Notes: generated from the sequence alone by a model not told the origin. A DNA stretch of 19,792 nt from Saprospiraceae bacterium (GCA_023300835.1 JALZVB010000328.1:1-19792); one strand, 5' to 3'. Numbered from the stretch's first letter, positions 6,787 to 15,036 are shown. Numbers and translations: made by a program.

Positions 6787-7893
6787 ATGGAGTTTTATGC
6801 TAACAATGCTGTGCTTATCCTTGAAGATGGTTCAGTATTCTATGGAAAAGCTGCAGGTTCTAAAGGAATGGCTACTGGTGAAATTTGTTTTAATACTGGA
6901 ATGACTGGTTACCAGGAGATCTTTACTGATCCTTCTTATAGTGGCCAAATACTGATAAATACAAATGCACATATTGGAAATTATGGTGTTATGCAATCTG
7001 ATGAACAATCAGATCGTGTTCAGATAGCTGGTTTAATTTGTAAGAACTTTACAGAACAGTATTCTCGGCCATTGGCGGATAATAATATTCAGAAGTATTT
7101 AGACGATAACAAAATAGTTTGCATTCATCAGTTAGACACTAGAGCTATCGTTAGGCACATCAGAAACAAAGGTGCTATGAATTGTCTGATCTCTACGGAT
7201 GTTCTTGACATTGATATATTGAAGTCTAAATTATCTGAAGTACCTTCTATGGAAGGCTTGGAATTGGCTTCTCATGTAAGTACTAAAGAAGTTTATGATT
7301 TGGGAGATGTTAATTCCGCTATTAAGATAGCTGTCATGGATTACGGTGTCAAAAAGAATATCCTTAATTGTTTAGTTGAAAGAGGAGCACATTTAAGAGT
7401 ATACCCTGCTAAAACTAGTTTTCAAGACATTCTTGGTTTTGGTGCAGATGGCTACTTCTTGTCTAATGGTCCTGGAGATCCATCTGCAATGGATTATGCA
7501 ATAGTTACTATTAAGGCAATTTTAGGCCTAAAAAAACCAGTGTTTGGAATTTGTTTAGGACACCAATTATTAGCATTAGCAAATGGAATTCCTACATATA
7601 AAATGCACAATGGGCATAGAGGAATAAATCATCCCGTTAAGAATATTGTAACAGGCTATTGTGAAATCACTAGTCAGAACCATGGATTTGGCGTAAGTCC
7701 AGAAGCCATACATAAAAGTGATAAAGTAGAAATTACACATGTTAATCTCAATGATGATACAATTGAAGGGATAAAAGTTGTAGGCCTGCCTGCTGCTTCT
7801 GTTCAATACCATCCTGAGTCGTCACCAGGTCCGCATGATTCTAGGTATCTGTTTGATGATTTTATTTCATTAATAAAGAAGACTAAAAACTAG
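6787..7893 (+). CDS. carA: Carbamoyl-phosphate synthase small (glutaminase) subunit
   Basis: A 368-residue protein, normal for CarA. The N-terminal domain (about 1-150) opens with AVLILEDGSVFYGKAAGS and GEICFNTGMTGYQEIFTDPSY. The class I glutamine amidotransferase domain (about 178-365) has SNGPGDPSAMDY, the nucleophile C256 in VFGICLGHQLL, the NHGFGV motif, and the catalytic pair H342/E344 in VQYHPESSPGPHDS. The subunit hydrolyses glutamine and channels ammonia to CarB, which makes carbamoyl phosphate for pyrimidine and arginine synthesis. carB is not next to it, so the large subunit must be encoded elsewhere. It is only 2 nt before eno. A carA-eno pair after rplQ is, to my knowledge, a recurring Bacteroidota arrangement. 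Pyrimidine control would be expected, but no specific site is recognised apart from the inverted repeat upstream. Confidence 0.97.
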   Translation: MEFYANNAVLILEDGSVFYGKAAGSKGMATGEICFNTGMTGYQEIFTDPSYSGQILINTNAHIGNYGVMQSDEQSDRVQIAGLICKNFTEQYSRPLADNNIQKYLDDNKIVCIHQLDTRAIVRHIRNKGAMNCLISTDVLDIDILKSKLSEVPSMEGLELASHVSTKEVYDLGDVNSAIKIAVMDYGVKKNILNCLVERGAHLRVYPAKTSFQDILGFGADGYFLSNGPGDPSAMDYAIVTIKAILGLKKPVFGICLGHQLLALANGIPTYKMHNGHRGINHPVKNIVTGYCEITSQNHGFGVSPEAIHKSDKVEITHVNLNDDTIEGIKVVGLPAASVQYHPESSPGPHDSRYLFDDFISLIKKTKN

Positions 7894-7895
7894 AT

Positions 7896-9179
7896 ATGAG
7901 CAGAATAGCAGATATAGTAGCAAGACAAATCTTGGATTCAAGAGGAAACCCAACTATTGAGGTGGATGTAATAACAGAGAATGGCTACTTAGGTAGAGCT
8001 GCTGTTCCATCAGGTGCCTCTACAGGTAAATACGAGGCTGTAGAATTAAGAGATGGAGATATCACCGCTTACTTAGGTAAAGGAGTATTGAAAGCAGTAG
8101 CTAATGTTAATGGACCTATTCTTGAAGCTTTATCAGGGGTAAGTGTTTTGGATCAAAGACTTATAGACTCTATAATGATCTCATTAGATGGGACGGAAAA
8201 CAAAGGAAGTTTAGGCGCCAATGCTATTCTAGGTGTTTCTTTGGCGGCAGCTAAAGCGGCTTCTATAGAATCAGGTCAACCTTTATATAAGTACATAGGT
8301 GGAGTAAATGCCCATACTCTACCAGTACCAATGATGAACATTATCAATGGTGGATCTCATGCGGATAACAGTATTGATTTCCAAGAGTTTATGATTGTAC
8401 CATTAGGAGCTGATACTTTTTCTGAAGGACTTAGAATGGGAGTTGAAGTTTTCCATCACCTGAAAAAAGTCCTTAAATCTAAAAATTACTCAACTAATGT
8501 AGGTGATGAAGGTGGATTTGCTCCAAATATAAAATCAAATACAGAAGCTGTAGAAACTGTACTTCAGGCAATAGAAAGCGCTGGATACAGACCTGGTGAA
8601 GATATTTATCTTGCAATGGACGCAGCTGCTTCTGAGTTTTATAATAGTGAAGAAAAGGTGTATCACCTGCATAAATCAACTGGTGAAAAGTTGTCTTCAG
8701 ACGACATGGTGTCTTTCTGGGCGGATTGGGTAAATAAATACCCATTTTTCTCTATTGAGGATGGTCTTGATGAGGACGATTGGGTATCTTGGGGTAAACT
8801 TACAGCAGCAGTAGGAAATAAAGTACAATTGGTAGGTGATGATTTGTTTGTCACAAATACCAAGAAGTTACAAAGGGGTATAAATGAAAAATCTGCCAAT
8901 TCAATTCTTATAAAAGTAAACCAAATAGGTTCTCTAACAGAAACTATAGATGCTGTAAGCCTTGCTAAGGCTCACAGTTTTACATCTGTAATGAGCCATA
9001 GATCTGGAGAAACAGAGGATGTTACTATTGCAGATCTTGCAGTTGCGCTTAATACAGGCCAAATTAAGACGGGGTCTGCATCTAGAAGTGATCGTATAGC
9101 AAAGTATAACCAACTCTTAAGAATTGAACAAGAACTGGGGGCAATGGCCTATTATCCTGGAAAATCTATATTAAAGTAA
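7896..9179 (+). CDS. eno: Enolase (phosphopyruvate hydratase)
   Basis: A 427-residue cytosolic glycolytic enzyme interconverting 2-phosphoglycerate and phosphoenolpyruvate. The N-terminal domain has ILDSRGNPTIEVDV and the mobile loop SGASTGKYEAVELRDGD. The barrel carries H155 (NGGSHADN), catalytic E205 (NVGDEGGFAPN), the Mg ligands D242 (LAMDAAASEF), E288 (FSIEDGLDEDDW) and D315 (LVGDDLFVTN), catalytic K340 (ILIKVNQIG) and H368 in the MSHRSGETED signature. All key residues are present and length is typical (about 430). It starts 2 nt after the carA stop, so the two are almost certainly co-transcribed. The protein ends MAYYPGKSILK. Confidence 0.98.
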   Translation: MSRIADIVARQILDSRGNPTIEVDVITENGYLGRAAVPSGASTGKYEAVELRDGDITAYLGKGVLKAVANVNGPILEALSGVSVLDQRLIDSIMISLDGTENKGSLGANAILGVSLAAAKAASIESGQPLYKYIGGVNAHTLPVPMMNIINGGSHADNSIDFQEFMIVPLGADTFSEGLRMGVEVFHHLKKVLKSKNYSTNVGDEGGFAPNIKSNTEAVETVLQAIESAGYRPGEDIYLAMDAAASEFYNSEEKVYHLHKSTGEKLSSDDMVSFWADWVNKYPFFSIEDGLDEDDWVSWGKLTAAVGNKVQLVGDDLFVTNTKKLQRGINEKSANSILIKVNQIGSLTETIDAVSLAKAHSFTSVMSHRSGETEDVTIADLAVALNTGQIKTGSASRSDRIAKYNQLLRIEQELGAMAYYPGKSILK

Positions 9180-9188
9180 TAGTTTACA

Positions 9189-9196
9189 TATATTTG
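9189..9196 (+). promoter_or_regulatory. Perfect TAnnTTTG -7 element upstream of ftsB-like gene
   Basis: TATATTTG matches the Bacteroidota -7 consensus exactly and lies 17 nt before the ATG at 9213, in the 33-nt gap after eno. No convincing TTTG box is visible 19-21 nt upstream, which falls in the eno 3' end (AATCTATATTAAAG). It could be a weak internal promoter for the ftsB-sucD pair. A/T-rich gaps produce such octamers by chance. Confidence 0.3.
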
Positions 9197-9212
9197 TAGC
9201 TTAATCTTCTTC

Positions 9213-9518
9213 ATGCAATTCAATGATAAGATAGCTTATATTTCCTCTCTTACTAAGGGTAAGAAGTGGATTAACAGATATACTTTATTAGTGTTTGCTT
9301 TTATTGTTTGGGTTAGTGTATTTGATAAATACAATCTATTCACACAAATAAAGTTAAATCAGTCGATAAACGTTCTTGAAGCTCAGAAGCTTGAATATGA
9401 AGAACAACTGGAAGAAGCTAAAATTGAACAAAAGTTGATCAATTCTGATAAAGAAAAATACGGAAGAGAGAAATATCTTTTCCACAGAGAAAACGAAGAA
9501 ATAATCCTAATAAAATAA
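9213..9518 (+). CDS. FtsB/DivIC-family septum formation initiator
   Basis: A 101-residue bitopic protein. Residues 1-22 are a basic cytoplasmic segment (SLTKGKKWINR), about 23-38 are a single membrane helix (YTLLVFAFIVWVSVF), about 46-79 form a coiled coil (NVLEAQKLEYEEQLEEAKIEQ), and the end carries the motif KEKYGREKYLFHRENEEIILI, which matches the FtsB/DivIC pattern of a YxREKYxxxxPxExxxxI tail. Such proteins complex with FtsL and FtsQ in the divisome and help activate septal peptidoglycan synthesis. In Bacteroidota this gene commonly follows eno or neighbours it. It ends 4 nt before sucD. Because FtsB and DivIC are hard to separate by sequence, no symbol is assigned. Confidence 0.85.
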   Translation: MQFNDKIAYISSLTKGKKWINRYTLLVFAFIVWVSVFDKYNLFTQIKLNQSINVLEAQKLEYEEQLEEAKIEQKLINSDKEKYGREKYLFHRENEEIILIK

Positions 9519-9522
9519 ATAA

Positions 9523-10536
9523 ATGGCGGTACTTGTTACAAAAGAATCTAAGATAATAGTTCAAGGATTCACAGGTAAAGAAGGTAGTTTTCACTCTTCT
9601 CAAATGATAGAGTATGGCACGCCTATAGTGGGCGGTGTAACTCCAGGAAAAGGAGGTCAAGAGCACCTAGGTTTACCTGTATGGAATACAGTTTCAGATG
9701 CAGTGGAAAAAGCTGGAGCTGATACTTCAATTATATTCGTTCCGCCTCCATATGCAGGTGATGCGATCATGGAAGCAGCAGCAGCAGGAATCAAAGTGAT
9801 TATCTGTATAACTGAAGGTATTCCAGTACAAGATATGGTGAAAGTAAAAGCTTACATCAACGACTTCGATTGTAGACTAATAGGCCCTAATTGTCCAGGT
9901 GTTATGACACCAGGCCAAGCTAAAGTAGGTATCATGCCTGGATTTATACATAATCCTGGTAAAATAGGTATCGTATCAAGATCAGGTACGTTAACATATG
10001 AAGCTGTTGATCAAGTAACTAAAGCAGGTATGGGTCAATCAACTTGTATCGGAATAGGAGGAGATCCTATCCCTGGAACAACGACTCAAGAAGCTGTCGA
10101 GTTACTTATGAATGATCCTGATACAGAAGGAATCGTAATGATAGGTGAGATAGGTGGAAGTATGGAAGCAGATGCGGCGCACTGGATCAAAGAGCATGGT
10201 ACTAAGCCAGTTGTAGGATTCATAGCAGGCCAGACAGCACCAGCAGGTAGAACTATGGGGCACGCAGGTGCAATAGTAGGTGGAGCAGAAGATACAGCTG
10301 AGGCAAAAATGAAGATAATGAAGGAATGTGGTATTTCTGTAGTTAACTCACCAGCTGATATTGGCGCAACGATGTCATTACTACTAGGCAAAATAGAAAG
10401 AAAGTCTGAGGCAGATGTCAAGAAAATGAATGAACCAGAACTGGTTGAATATGCTAATCTTCTTGGACTTAATGCACATGTTGATGATCTTAAATCTGAT
10501 ACATTGGCTAAAGTTTTAACGACTTTAAGCGCATAG
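9523..10536 (+). CDS. sucD: Succinyl-CoA synthetase (ADP-forming) alpha subunit with C-terminal extension
   Basis: A 337-residue protein, about 45 longer than typical SucD (about 290). Residues 1 to about 290 are the normal enzyme: the CoA-binding Rossmann domain (IIVQGFTGKEGSFHSSQMI, GGVTPGKGGQEHLGLPVW), the ligase domain (LIGPNCPGVMTP, IGIVSRSGTLTYE, GIGGDPIPGTT), and the phosphohistidine loop with H247 in GRTMGHAGAIVGG. Together with SucC it makes succinate and a nucleoside triphosphate from succinyl-CoA in the TCA cycle. After the usual end (ADIGATMSLLLGKI) there is a 45-residue tail whose second half, EPELVEYANLLGLNAHVDDL, has the helix-turn-helix spacing of SAP/Rho_N-type modules. The tail is in frame with no sign of a frameshift. 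sucC is not adjacent. It follows the ftsB-like gene by 4 nt and is closed by a terminator. Confidence 0.96.
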   Translation: MAVLVTKESKIIVQGFTGKEGSFHSSQMIEYGTPIVGGVTPGKGGQEHLGLPVWNTVSDAVEKAGADTSIIFVPPPYAGDAIMEAAAAGIKVIICITEGIPVQDMVKVKAYINDFDCRLIGPNCPGVMTPGQAKVGIMPGFIHNPGKIGIVSRSGTLTYEAVDQVTKAGMGQSTCIGIGGDPIPGTTTQEAVELLMNDPDTEGIVMIGEIGGSMEADAAHWIKEHGTKPVVGFIAGQTAPAGRTMGHAGAIVGGAEDTAEAKMKIMKECGISVVNSPADIGATMSLLLGKIERKSEADVKKMNEPELVEYANLLGLNAHVDDLKSDTLAKVLTTLSA

Positions 10537-10564
10537 GAGCGATAAAATAATATCAATTATATTT

Positions 10565-10599
10565 AAAGCAACTGGATTAATGATCTGGTTGCTTTTTTT
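10565..10599 (+). terminator. Rho-independent terminator after sucD
   Basis: AAAGCAACTGGAT (10565-10577) pairs over 13 positions, two as G-U wobbles, with ATCTGGTTGCTTT (10583-10595) around a 5-nt loop; a run of seven T spans 10593-10599. The hairpin begins 29 nt after the sucD stop and ends the carA-eno-ftsB-sucD run. Confidence 0.92.
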
Positions 10600-10603
10600 A
10601 TTA

Positions 10604-10615
10604 TACGATATCGTA
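10604..10615. promoter_or_regulatory. 12-bp perfect palindrome upstream of truA
   Basis: TACGATATCGTA is a perfect self-complementary dodecamer lying 5 nt after the sucD terminator and 13 nt before the truA ATG. A TAAATTTA at 10614-10621, one base off the -7 consensus, overlaps its right edge. It could be a dimeric repressor site at the start of the truA-murQ operon. It may equally be chance in A/T-rich DNA; no regulator is identified. Confidence 0.25.
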
Positions 10616-10628
10616 AATTTAGATACTA

Positions 10629-11381
10629 ATGATAAGATATTTTCTCAAGCTTTCTTATAACGGTTCTGACTTCTTCGGTTGGCAAATACAACCTAACGAC
10701 ATTACTGTTCAAGAAACAATAGAAAAAGCTATATCTAAATTATCTAATCAGCACATCAATGTTGTAGGTTGCGGCAGAACTGATGCTAGAGTACATGCGT
10801 CAGAATATTATGCTCATATTGACTTGCCGAAGGCATGGGAGGATACTGAACAATTACGCTACAAGCTTAATTTGATGATTCCTCATACGATCAATATAGC
10901 CGATATAATATTGGTGTCACCTGAAGCTCATGCGAGATTTGATGCAACGCAAAGGTCTTATGTTTACAAAATGAATTTTGTAAGAGATCCCTTTCAACAG
11001 AATACAATTTTTAAATTCAATCAACCTGGAAGGCCTGATATAAAGCTTATGAATGACCTTTCAAGTTTGTTCTTAGAATATAAATCGTTCTTCTCTTTTT
11101 GTAAAACTAATTCTGATGTAGATCATTATCTGTGTAATATTTCTGAGTTTCATTGGGAAGTAATATCAGAAACAGAATGGCATTTTCATATAACTTCTAA
11201 TCGGTTTTTACGAGGAATGGTCAGGTTAATTGTTGGGACATGTATAAATGTTGGACTAGGTAGGGTAAGTGAAGATGAGGTTCATAGCGCATTGAAAAAT
11301 CAAGAAAGATTAATAAGGGCTTGGGCTGTCCCACCTGAAGGACTATACCTTAGTAAGATCAAATACCCATATATAGATTGA
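10629..11381 (+). CDS. truA: tRNA pseudouridine(38-40) synthase
   Basis: A 250-residue protein of the TruA family, which isomerises uridines 38-40 in the anticodon arm of many tRNAs. The catalytic aspartate is D52 in GCGRTDARVHA. Also present are YNGSDFFGWQIQP at the N-terminus, the substrate-loop tyrosine Y111 in TQRSYVYKMN, and FLRGMVRLIVGTCINVG at about 193-209. Length is normal for bacterial TruA. The ATG at 10629 is the first good start after the sucD terminator. The TGA stop shares one base with the ATG of the next gene, so truA appears to lead a co-transcribed group whose other members are not RNA-modification genes. Confidence 0.95.
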   Translation: MIRYFLKLSYNGSDFFGWQIQPNDITVQETIEKAISKLSNQHINVVGCGRTDARVHASEYYAHIDLPKAWEDTEQLRYKLNLMIPHTINIADIILVSPEAHARFDATQRSYVYKMNFVRDPFQQNTIFKFNQPGRPDIKLMNDLSSLFLEYKSFFSFCKTNSDVDHYLCNISEFHWEVISETEWHFHITSNRFLRGMVRLIVGTCINVGLGRVSEDEVHSALKNQERLIRAWAVPPEGLYLSKIKYPYID

Positions 11382-12652
11382 TGGATATAATTATACTTAC
11401 ATCTGTTGTTGATGACCCTAAATTGATCTATGTTTTAGATTTTGTATTTGTAGAAAATATGGGTCTTAACTATGAGGTGGTTTCAACTATTGATGCTTTT
11501 CAAAGATCAAGTTTTTTAAAAATAAATTATTCCGATCGTGTAATACCCGAAGTTCTTTCCATTGAATTCGGATCCTACTTTTCTGATTTTTCTATGGATC
11601 GTATACCAACTTTAACTAGTGAGGCAGAAATAGAAAGTCAATTCTTTAAATTGGACTTGTTCGCTATGGTGTTCTATTTATTGGCTAGGGTAGAGGAGTA
11701 TAATCCATTAGACCTTGATAATCACAAAAGGTACAAATCATCTAATAGCTGTCTCGCAAAGAAAGACTTGCTTCACATTCCAATAATAGACTTAGCGATT
11801 ATTAAACTGAAGGAACATATCGAATCGTTCTACAGTCTTGAAATCAAGCAGTTTAAACAATACCAATTTAAATCTACAATAGATATAGATCACATATTTG
11901 CCTACAAGGCAAAGCGATGGATAACAAAAGCAGGAAGTTTATTTAAGGATGTCGCGAAGTTAAATGTTCAAAGAATCAAAGATCGCTTCAAAAAAAAAGA
12001 TCCTTATGATCGACTAGAAGATATTGTACAATGGCACAATGACTTAAAAGTCGATCCTTGTTTTTTTGTATTGACAACCCTTAAGAATGGTCAATATGAT
12101 AGATCATTAAATCCTAATAATTCTTGTTTCAAAGATAAGATTTCTTCATTATCAAAGACAAATAAGATAGGTATTCATCCTTCTTATCAATCTAATACGG
12201 ATTCGAAAATTGTAGAGAGGGAACTTAATAAACTTCAGGAAATAATATCCAAAAATATAACTATCTCTAGACAACACTTTCTTTTGTTGTCAATGCCAGA
12301 AACTTATAGAAACTTAATAGCCCTAGGTATAAAGGAAGATTACAGTATGGGATACGCTGATGTATTAGGGTACAGGTCTGGAACGAGTCAGAGTTTTCTA
12401 TGGTATGACCTTGAGCAAGATGAATGCACGGATCTACGTTTATTTTCATTCCAAATGATGGATGTAACTTTAAAGAATTATCTTGGCTATTCGCCTGACA
12501 TAGCTTTGGTAGAAATGAAAAAGCATATAGATCTTATTAGAAAAGTTAATGGTGTGGCTTGCTTGATTTGGCACAACAGTTCATTCTATGATCAAGAGGG
12601 TTGGTCGGGTTGGGAAGAGATTTATAATGAAATTTTGGATTACGCAAAGTAA
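11381..12652 (+). CDS. DUF7033-like / polysaccharide deacetylase-like protein
   Basis: A 423-residue protein with no signal peptide. The N-terminal part (about 1-155) resembles the DUF7033 region found before deacetylase-like domains in Bacteroidota (FKLDLFAMVFYLLARVEEYNP, HIPIIDLAI). The C-terminal part (about 163-420) resembles a NodB-type (beta/alpha)7 barrel: TIDIDH (D168, D170, H171) as motif 1, GIHPSYQSN (H266) as motif 2, RQHFLLLS (R297, H299), and LIWHNSSF (H398) near the end. The second His of the usual HxxxH motif is not present (Gln at +4), so a variant metal site or altered chemistry is possible. The substrate is unknown. The ATG at 11381 overlaps the truA stop by one base (TGATG); a TTG one codon earlier is less likely. 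Its position before a symporter and murQ suggests a cell-envelope sugar role, by inference. Confidence 0.7.
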   Translation: MDIIILTSVVDDPKLIYVLDFVFVENMGLNYEVVSTIDAFQRSSFLKINYSDRVIPEVLSIEFGSYFSDFSMDRIPTLTSEAEIESQFFKLDLFAMVFYLLARVEEYNPLDLDNHKRYKSSNSCLAKKDLLHIPIIDLAIIKLKEHIESFYSLEIKQFKQYQFKSTIDIDHIFAYKAKRWITKAGSLFKDVAKLNVQRIKDRFKKKDPYDRLEDIVQWHNDLKVDPCFFVLTTLKNGQYDRSLNPNNSCFKDKISSLSKTNKIGIHPSYQSNTDSKIVERELNKLQEIISKNITISRQHFLLLSMPETYRNLIALGIKEDYSMGYADVLGYRSGTSQSFLWYDLEQDECTDLRLFSFQMMDVTLKNYLGYSPDIALVEMKKHIDLIRKVNGVACLIWHNSSFYDQEGWSGWEEIYNEILDYAK

Positions 12653-12657
12653 AGAAT

Positions 12658-14142
12658 ATGAGTACAACACAGATTTCACCTATCATTCTAATCACTGTAA
12701 TTGGTTTATATTTTTGTGTTTTGTTTATAATATCAAAGTTGACTTCTAGGTCATCAGATAACAAGACTTTCTTCAGCGCCAACAAGAAGTCTCCATGGTA
12801 TCTAGTAGCATTTGGAATGATAGGAGCCTCTTTGTCTGGGGTTACCTTTCTATCAGTTCCAGGAAGTGTTGCCGGGAGTGAGTTTTCATATATGCAGATG
12901 GTGTTTGGATATTTGTTGGGGTATCTCGTGATTGCTACAATACTGATGCCTATGTATTATAAGATGCAATTGACATCAATTTATAGTTATTTGGATGAAC
13001 GATTTGGTTATTATTCATACAAGACCGGTTCTGCGTTTTTTATACTTTCTAGAGTTATTGGTGCTTCATTTAGACTTTATTTAGTGGCTATTGTGTTACA
13101 GACTTTTATTATGGATTTCTACGGAATTCCATTTTGGTTGACAGTAGGTATTACAATTCTATTGATTTGGATATATACACATAGTGGTGGAATAGGGACT
13201 ATTGTTTGGACAGATACATTACAGACGTTATGCATGCTTATTGCTGTTGTTATGACAATATGGGCGATAGGTACTGAGTTAGAGTTGTCCGCAACTGGTA
13301 TCGTGTCCAGTATTAAAAGCAGTGAAATGTCTAAGATGTTTTATTTTGAAGGAGGCTGGGGTGACAGTAAAAATTTCTTTAAACTTTTTCTTGCTGGTGC
13401 TTCCATGGCAATAGTGATGACTGGACTTGATCAAGACATGATGCAGAAAAATCTGACTTGTAAGAATATCGGTGATGCTCAGAAAAACATGTTCTGGTTC
13501 AGTATTATTCTTGTATTTGCTAATTTGCTATTCTTGTCATTAGGTGTTTTACTTTATCAATTCGCCAACCAAAACGGTATTGAAATTCCAGCCAAATCAG
13601 ATTTGTTATTTCCACTTGTCGCGCTTAATTATCTGTCAACCACAGTAGCTATAATATTTATTCTTGGATTGATAGCAGCGGCTTACTCTAGTGCAGATTC
13701 TGCATTGACGGCATTAACGACAGCTTTCTGCGTAGATTTTTTAGATTTCGAAAAGTCTCCTGATAACGATACCAAAAAGTCAACAAGATTGAAAGTTCAT
13801 ATCGGCTTTTCCTTTTTATTGTTTGTTGTCATAATAGTTTTCTACCAGATAAGTAATGATGCTGTTATTAACTCTATATTCAAAGTTGCTGGATATACTT
13901 ATGGACCTTTGCTTGGGCTTTATGCATTTGGATTTTACATGAAACAAAAATTGAGAGACAAATGGGTTCCATTAGTCTGTATCCTTGCGCCTATATTAAC
14001 TTATCTTATAAGTAGTAATTCTGAGTTTTTGTTAGGAGGTTATAAATTTGGATTTGAATTGTTAATCCTGAATGGACTTATAACTTTCTTAGGTTTGTGG
14101 ATAATTTCCTTCAGCGTAACTAAACAATCTCAAAATGTCTGA
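12658..14142 (+). CDS. Sodium:solute symporter family transporter
   Basis: A 494-residue inner-membrane protein with about 13 hydrophobic segments, as expected for the SSS family. Diagnostic parts are YLVAFGMIGASLSGVTFLSVPG at about 48-69 (first core helix of the LeuT-like fold), RVIGASFRLYLVA, the TGLDQDMMQKNLTCKNIGDAQ loop at about 255-275, and AAYSSADSALTAL at 341-353, which holds the Ser/Ala residues expected at the sodium site. The family imports sugars, sialic acid, amino acids or vitamins with sodium. The substrate cannot be read from sequence, but the 8-nt overlap with murQ favours a cell-wall amino sugar such as MurNAc. The gene starts 5 nt after the preceding one. Confidence 0.88.
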   Translation: MSTTQISPIILITVIGLYFCVLFIISKLTSRSSDNKTFFSANKKSPWYLVAFGMIGASLSGVTFLSVPGSVAGSEFSYMQMVFGYLLGYLVIATILMPMYYKMQLTSIYSYLDERFGYYSYKTGSAFFILSRVIGASFRLYLVAIVLQTFIMDFYGIPFWLTVGITILLIWIYTHSGGIGTIVWTDTLQTLCMLIAVVMTIWAIGTELELSATGIVSSIKSSEMSKMFYFEGGWGDSKNFFKLFLAGASMAIVMTGLDQDMMQKNLTCKNIGDAQKNMFWFSIILVFANLLFLSLGVLLYQFANQNGIEIPAKSDLLFPLVALNYLSTTVAIIFILGLIAAAYSSADSALTALTTAFCVDFLDFEKSPDNDTKKSTRLKVHIGFSFLLFVVIIVFYQISNDAVINSIFKVAGYTYGPLLGLYAFGFYMKQKLRDKWVPLVCILAPILTYLISSNSEFLLGGYKFGFELLILNGLITFLGLWIISFSVTKQSQNV

Positions 14143-14959
14143 TAAGTTAAAGAGAACAACGGAGAGCGATTCCTTGTACCGTCATCTGGAGAAAAAAACG
14201 ACATTAGAGTTGTTGACAGGGATCAATAATGAAGATCAAAAAGTAGCTGTAGCTATTTCTCATATATTACCTGATATAGAGAAATTAATTGATGTTGTAT
14301 ATGCTAGAATGGAATCTAGTGGAAGATTGATCTATATAGGAGCAGGAACAAGTGGAAGGTTAGGTATTGTCGATGCATCAGAATGTCCACCTACTTTTGG
14401 CGTACCACATGATCTTGTTATAGGACTTATGGCTGGAGGTGATTCAGCGATAAGAAAGGCAGTTGAGTTTGCCGAAGATGACACATCACAAGCTATGATT
14501 GACTTGGAAGAATACAGTGTCAGTGAAAATGACTTTGTGATAGGAATAGCTGCATCTGGATCTACGCCATATGTAATAGGTGGTCTTGATGCTTGCCAGA
14601 AAAAAGGAATTACTACAGGTTGTATAATATGTAATGCTAATGCTCCAATTGTTACGTATAGTGATTATCCTATCGTTTGTACTTTAGGGCCAGAGTTTGT
14701 CACAGGAAGTACAAGAATGAAAGCTGGTACTGCACAGAAACTGATTCTTAATATGATAAGTACTGCTGTCATGATTAAGCTAGGTAGGGTAATAGATAAT
14801 AAGATGGTTGACATGCAATTGAGTAATAATAAACTTGTAGATAGAGGTACTCAGATGTTGATGAATCAAACAAACCTAAGCTACGAAGCAGCTGAAAAAT
14901 TGCTACTCAAATATGGATCTGTAAGAAAGGCGGTAGATGAATTCAATTCCAATAATTGA
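14135..14959 (+). CDS. murQ: N-acetylmuramic acid 6-phosphate etherase
   Basis: A 274-residue SIS-domain protein. MurQ cleaves the D-lactyl ether of MurNAc-6-phosphate to give GlcNAc-6-phosphate and D-lactate in peptidoglycan salvage. Signatures include TESDSLYRHLEKKTTLELL at the N-terminus, RLIYIGAGTSGRLGIVDASE with catalytic E83, EFAEDD with E114 (both at the same residue numbers as the E. coli enzyme), GIAASGSTPYVIGGL and GPEFVTGSTRMKAGTAQK. It is somewhat shorter than the E. coli enzyme (298), missing part of the C-terminal helical region, which I believe is usual in Bacteroidota. It overlaps the symporter by 8 nt. No MurNAc kinase or AnmK lies in the window, so the phosphorylated substrate must be made by a gene elsewhere. 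After the stop are 77 nt without a gene and then the shared terminator. Confidence 0.95.
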   Translation: MSDKLKRTTESDSLYRHLEKKTTLELLTGINNEDQKVAVAISHILPDIEKLIDVVYARMESSGRLIYIGAGTSGRLGIVDASECPPTFGVPHDLVIGLMAGGDSAIRKAVEFAEDDTSQAMIDLEEYSVSENDFVIGIAASGSTPYVIGGLDACQKKGITTGCIICNANAPIVTYSDYPIVCTLGPEFVTGSTRMKAGTAQKLILNMISTAVMIKLGRVIDNKMVDMQLSNNKLVDRGTQMLMNQTNLSYEAAEKLLLKYGSVRKAVDEFNSNN

Positions 14960-15036
14960 GTTTTATAAGTTGAAGCTATATATAATATTAGGTAGCCAAT
15001 TATAACTACTGAAACAAACATATATTATAAACCTAA

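Noticed and set aside
10086..10556. 156-codon open frame on the minus strand within sucD
   Set aside because: It is antisense to a fully conserved sucD sequence and its peptide is a low-complexity shadow rich in Ser, Pro and Ala with no recognisable motif.
11378..11380. TTG start for the DUF7033-like gene
   Set aside because: The next codon is ATG, overlapping the truA stop as TGATG, a typical coupled arrangement.
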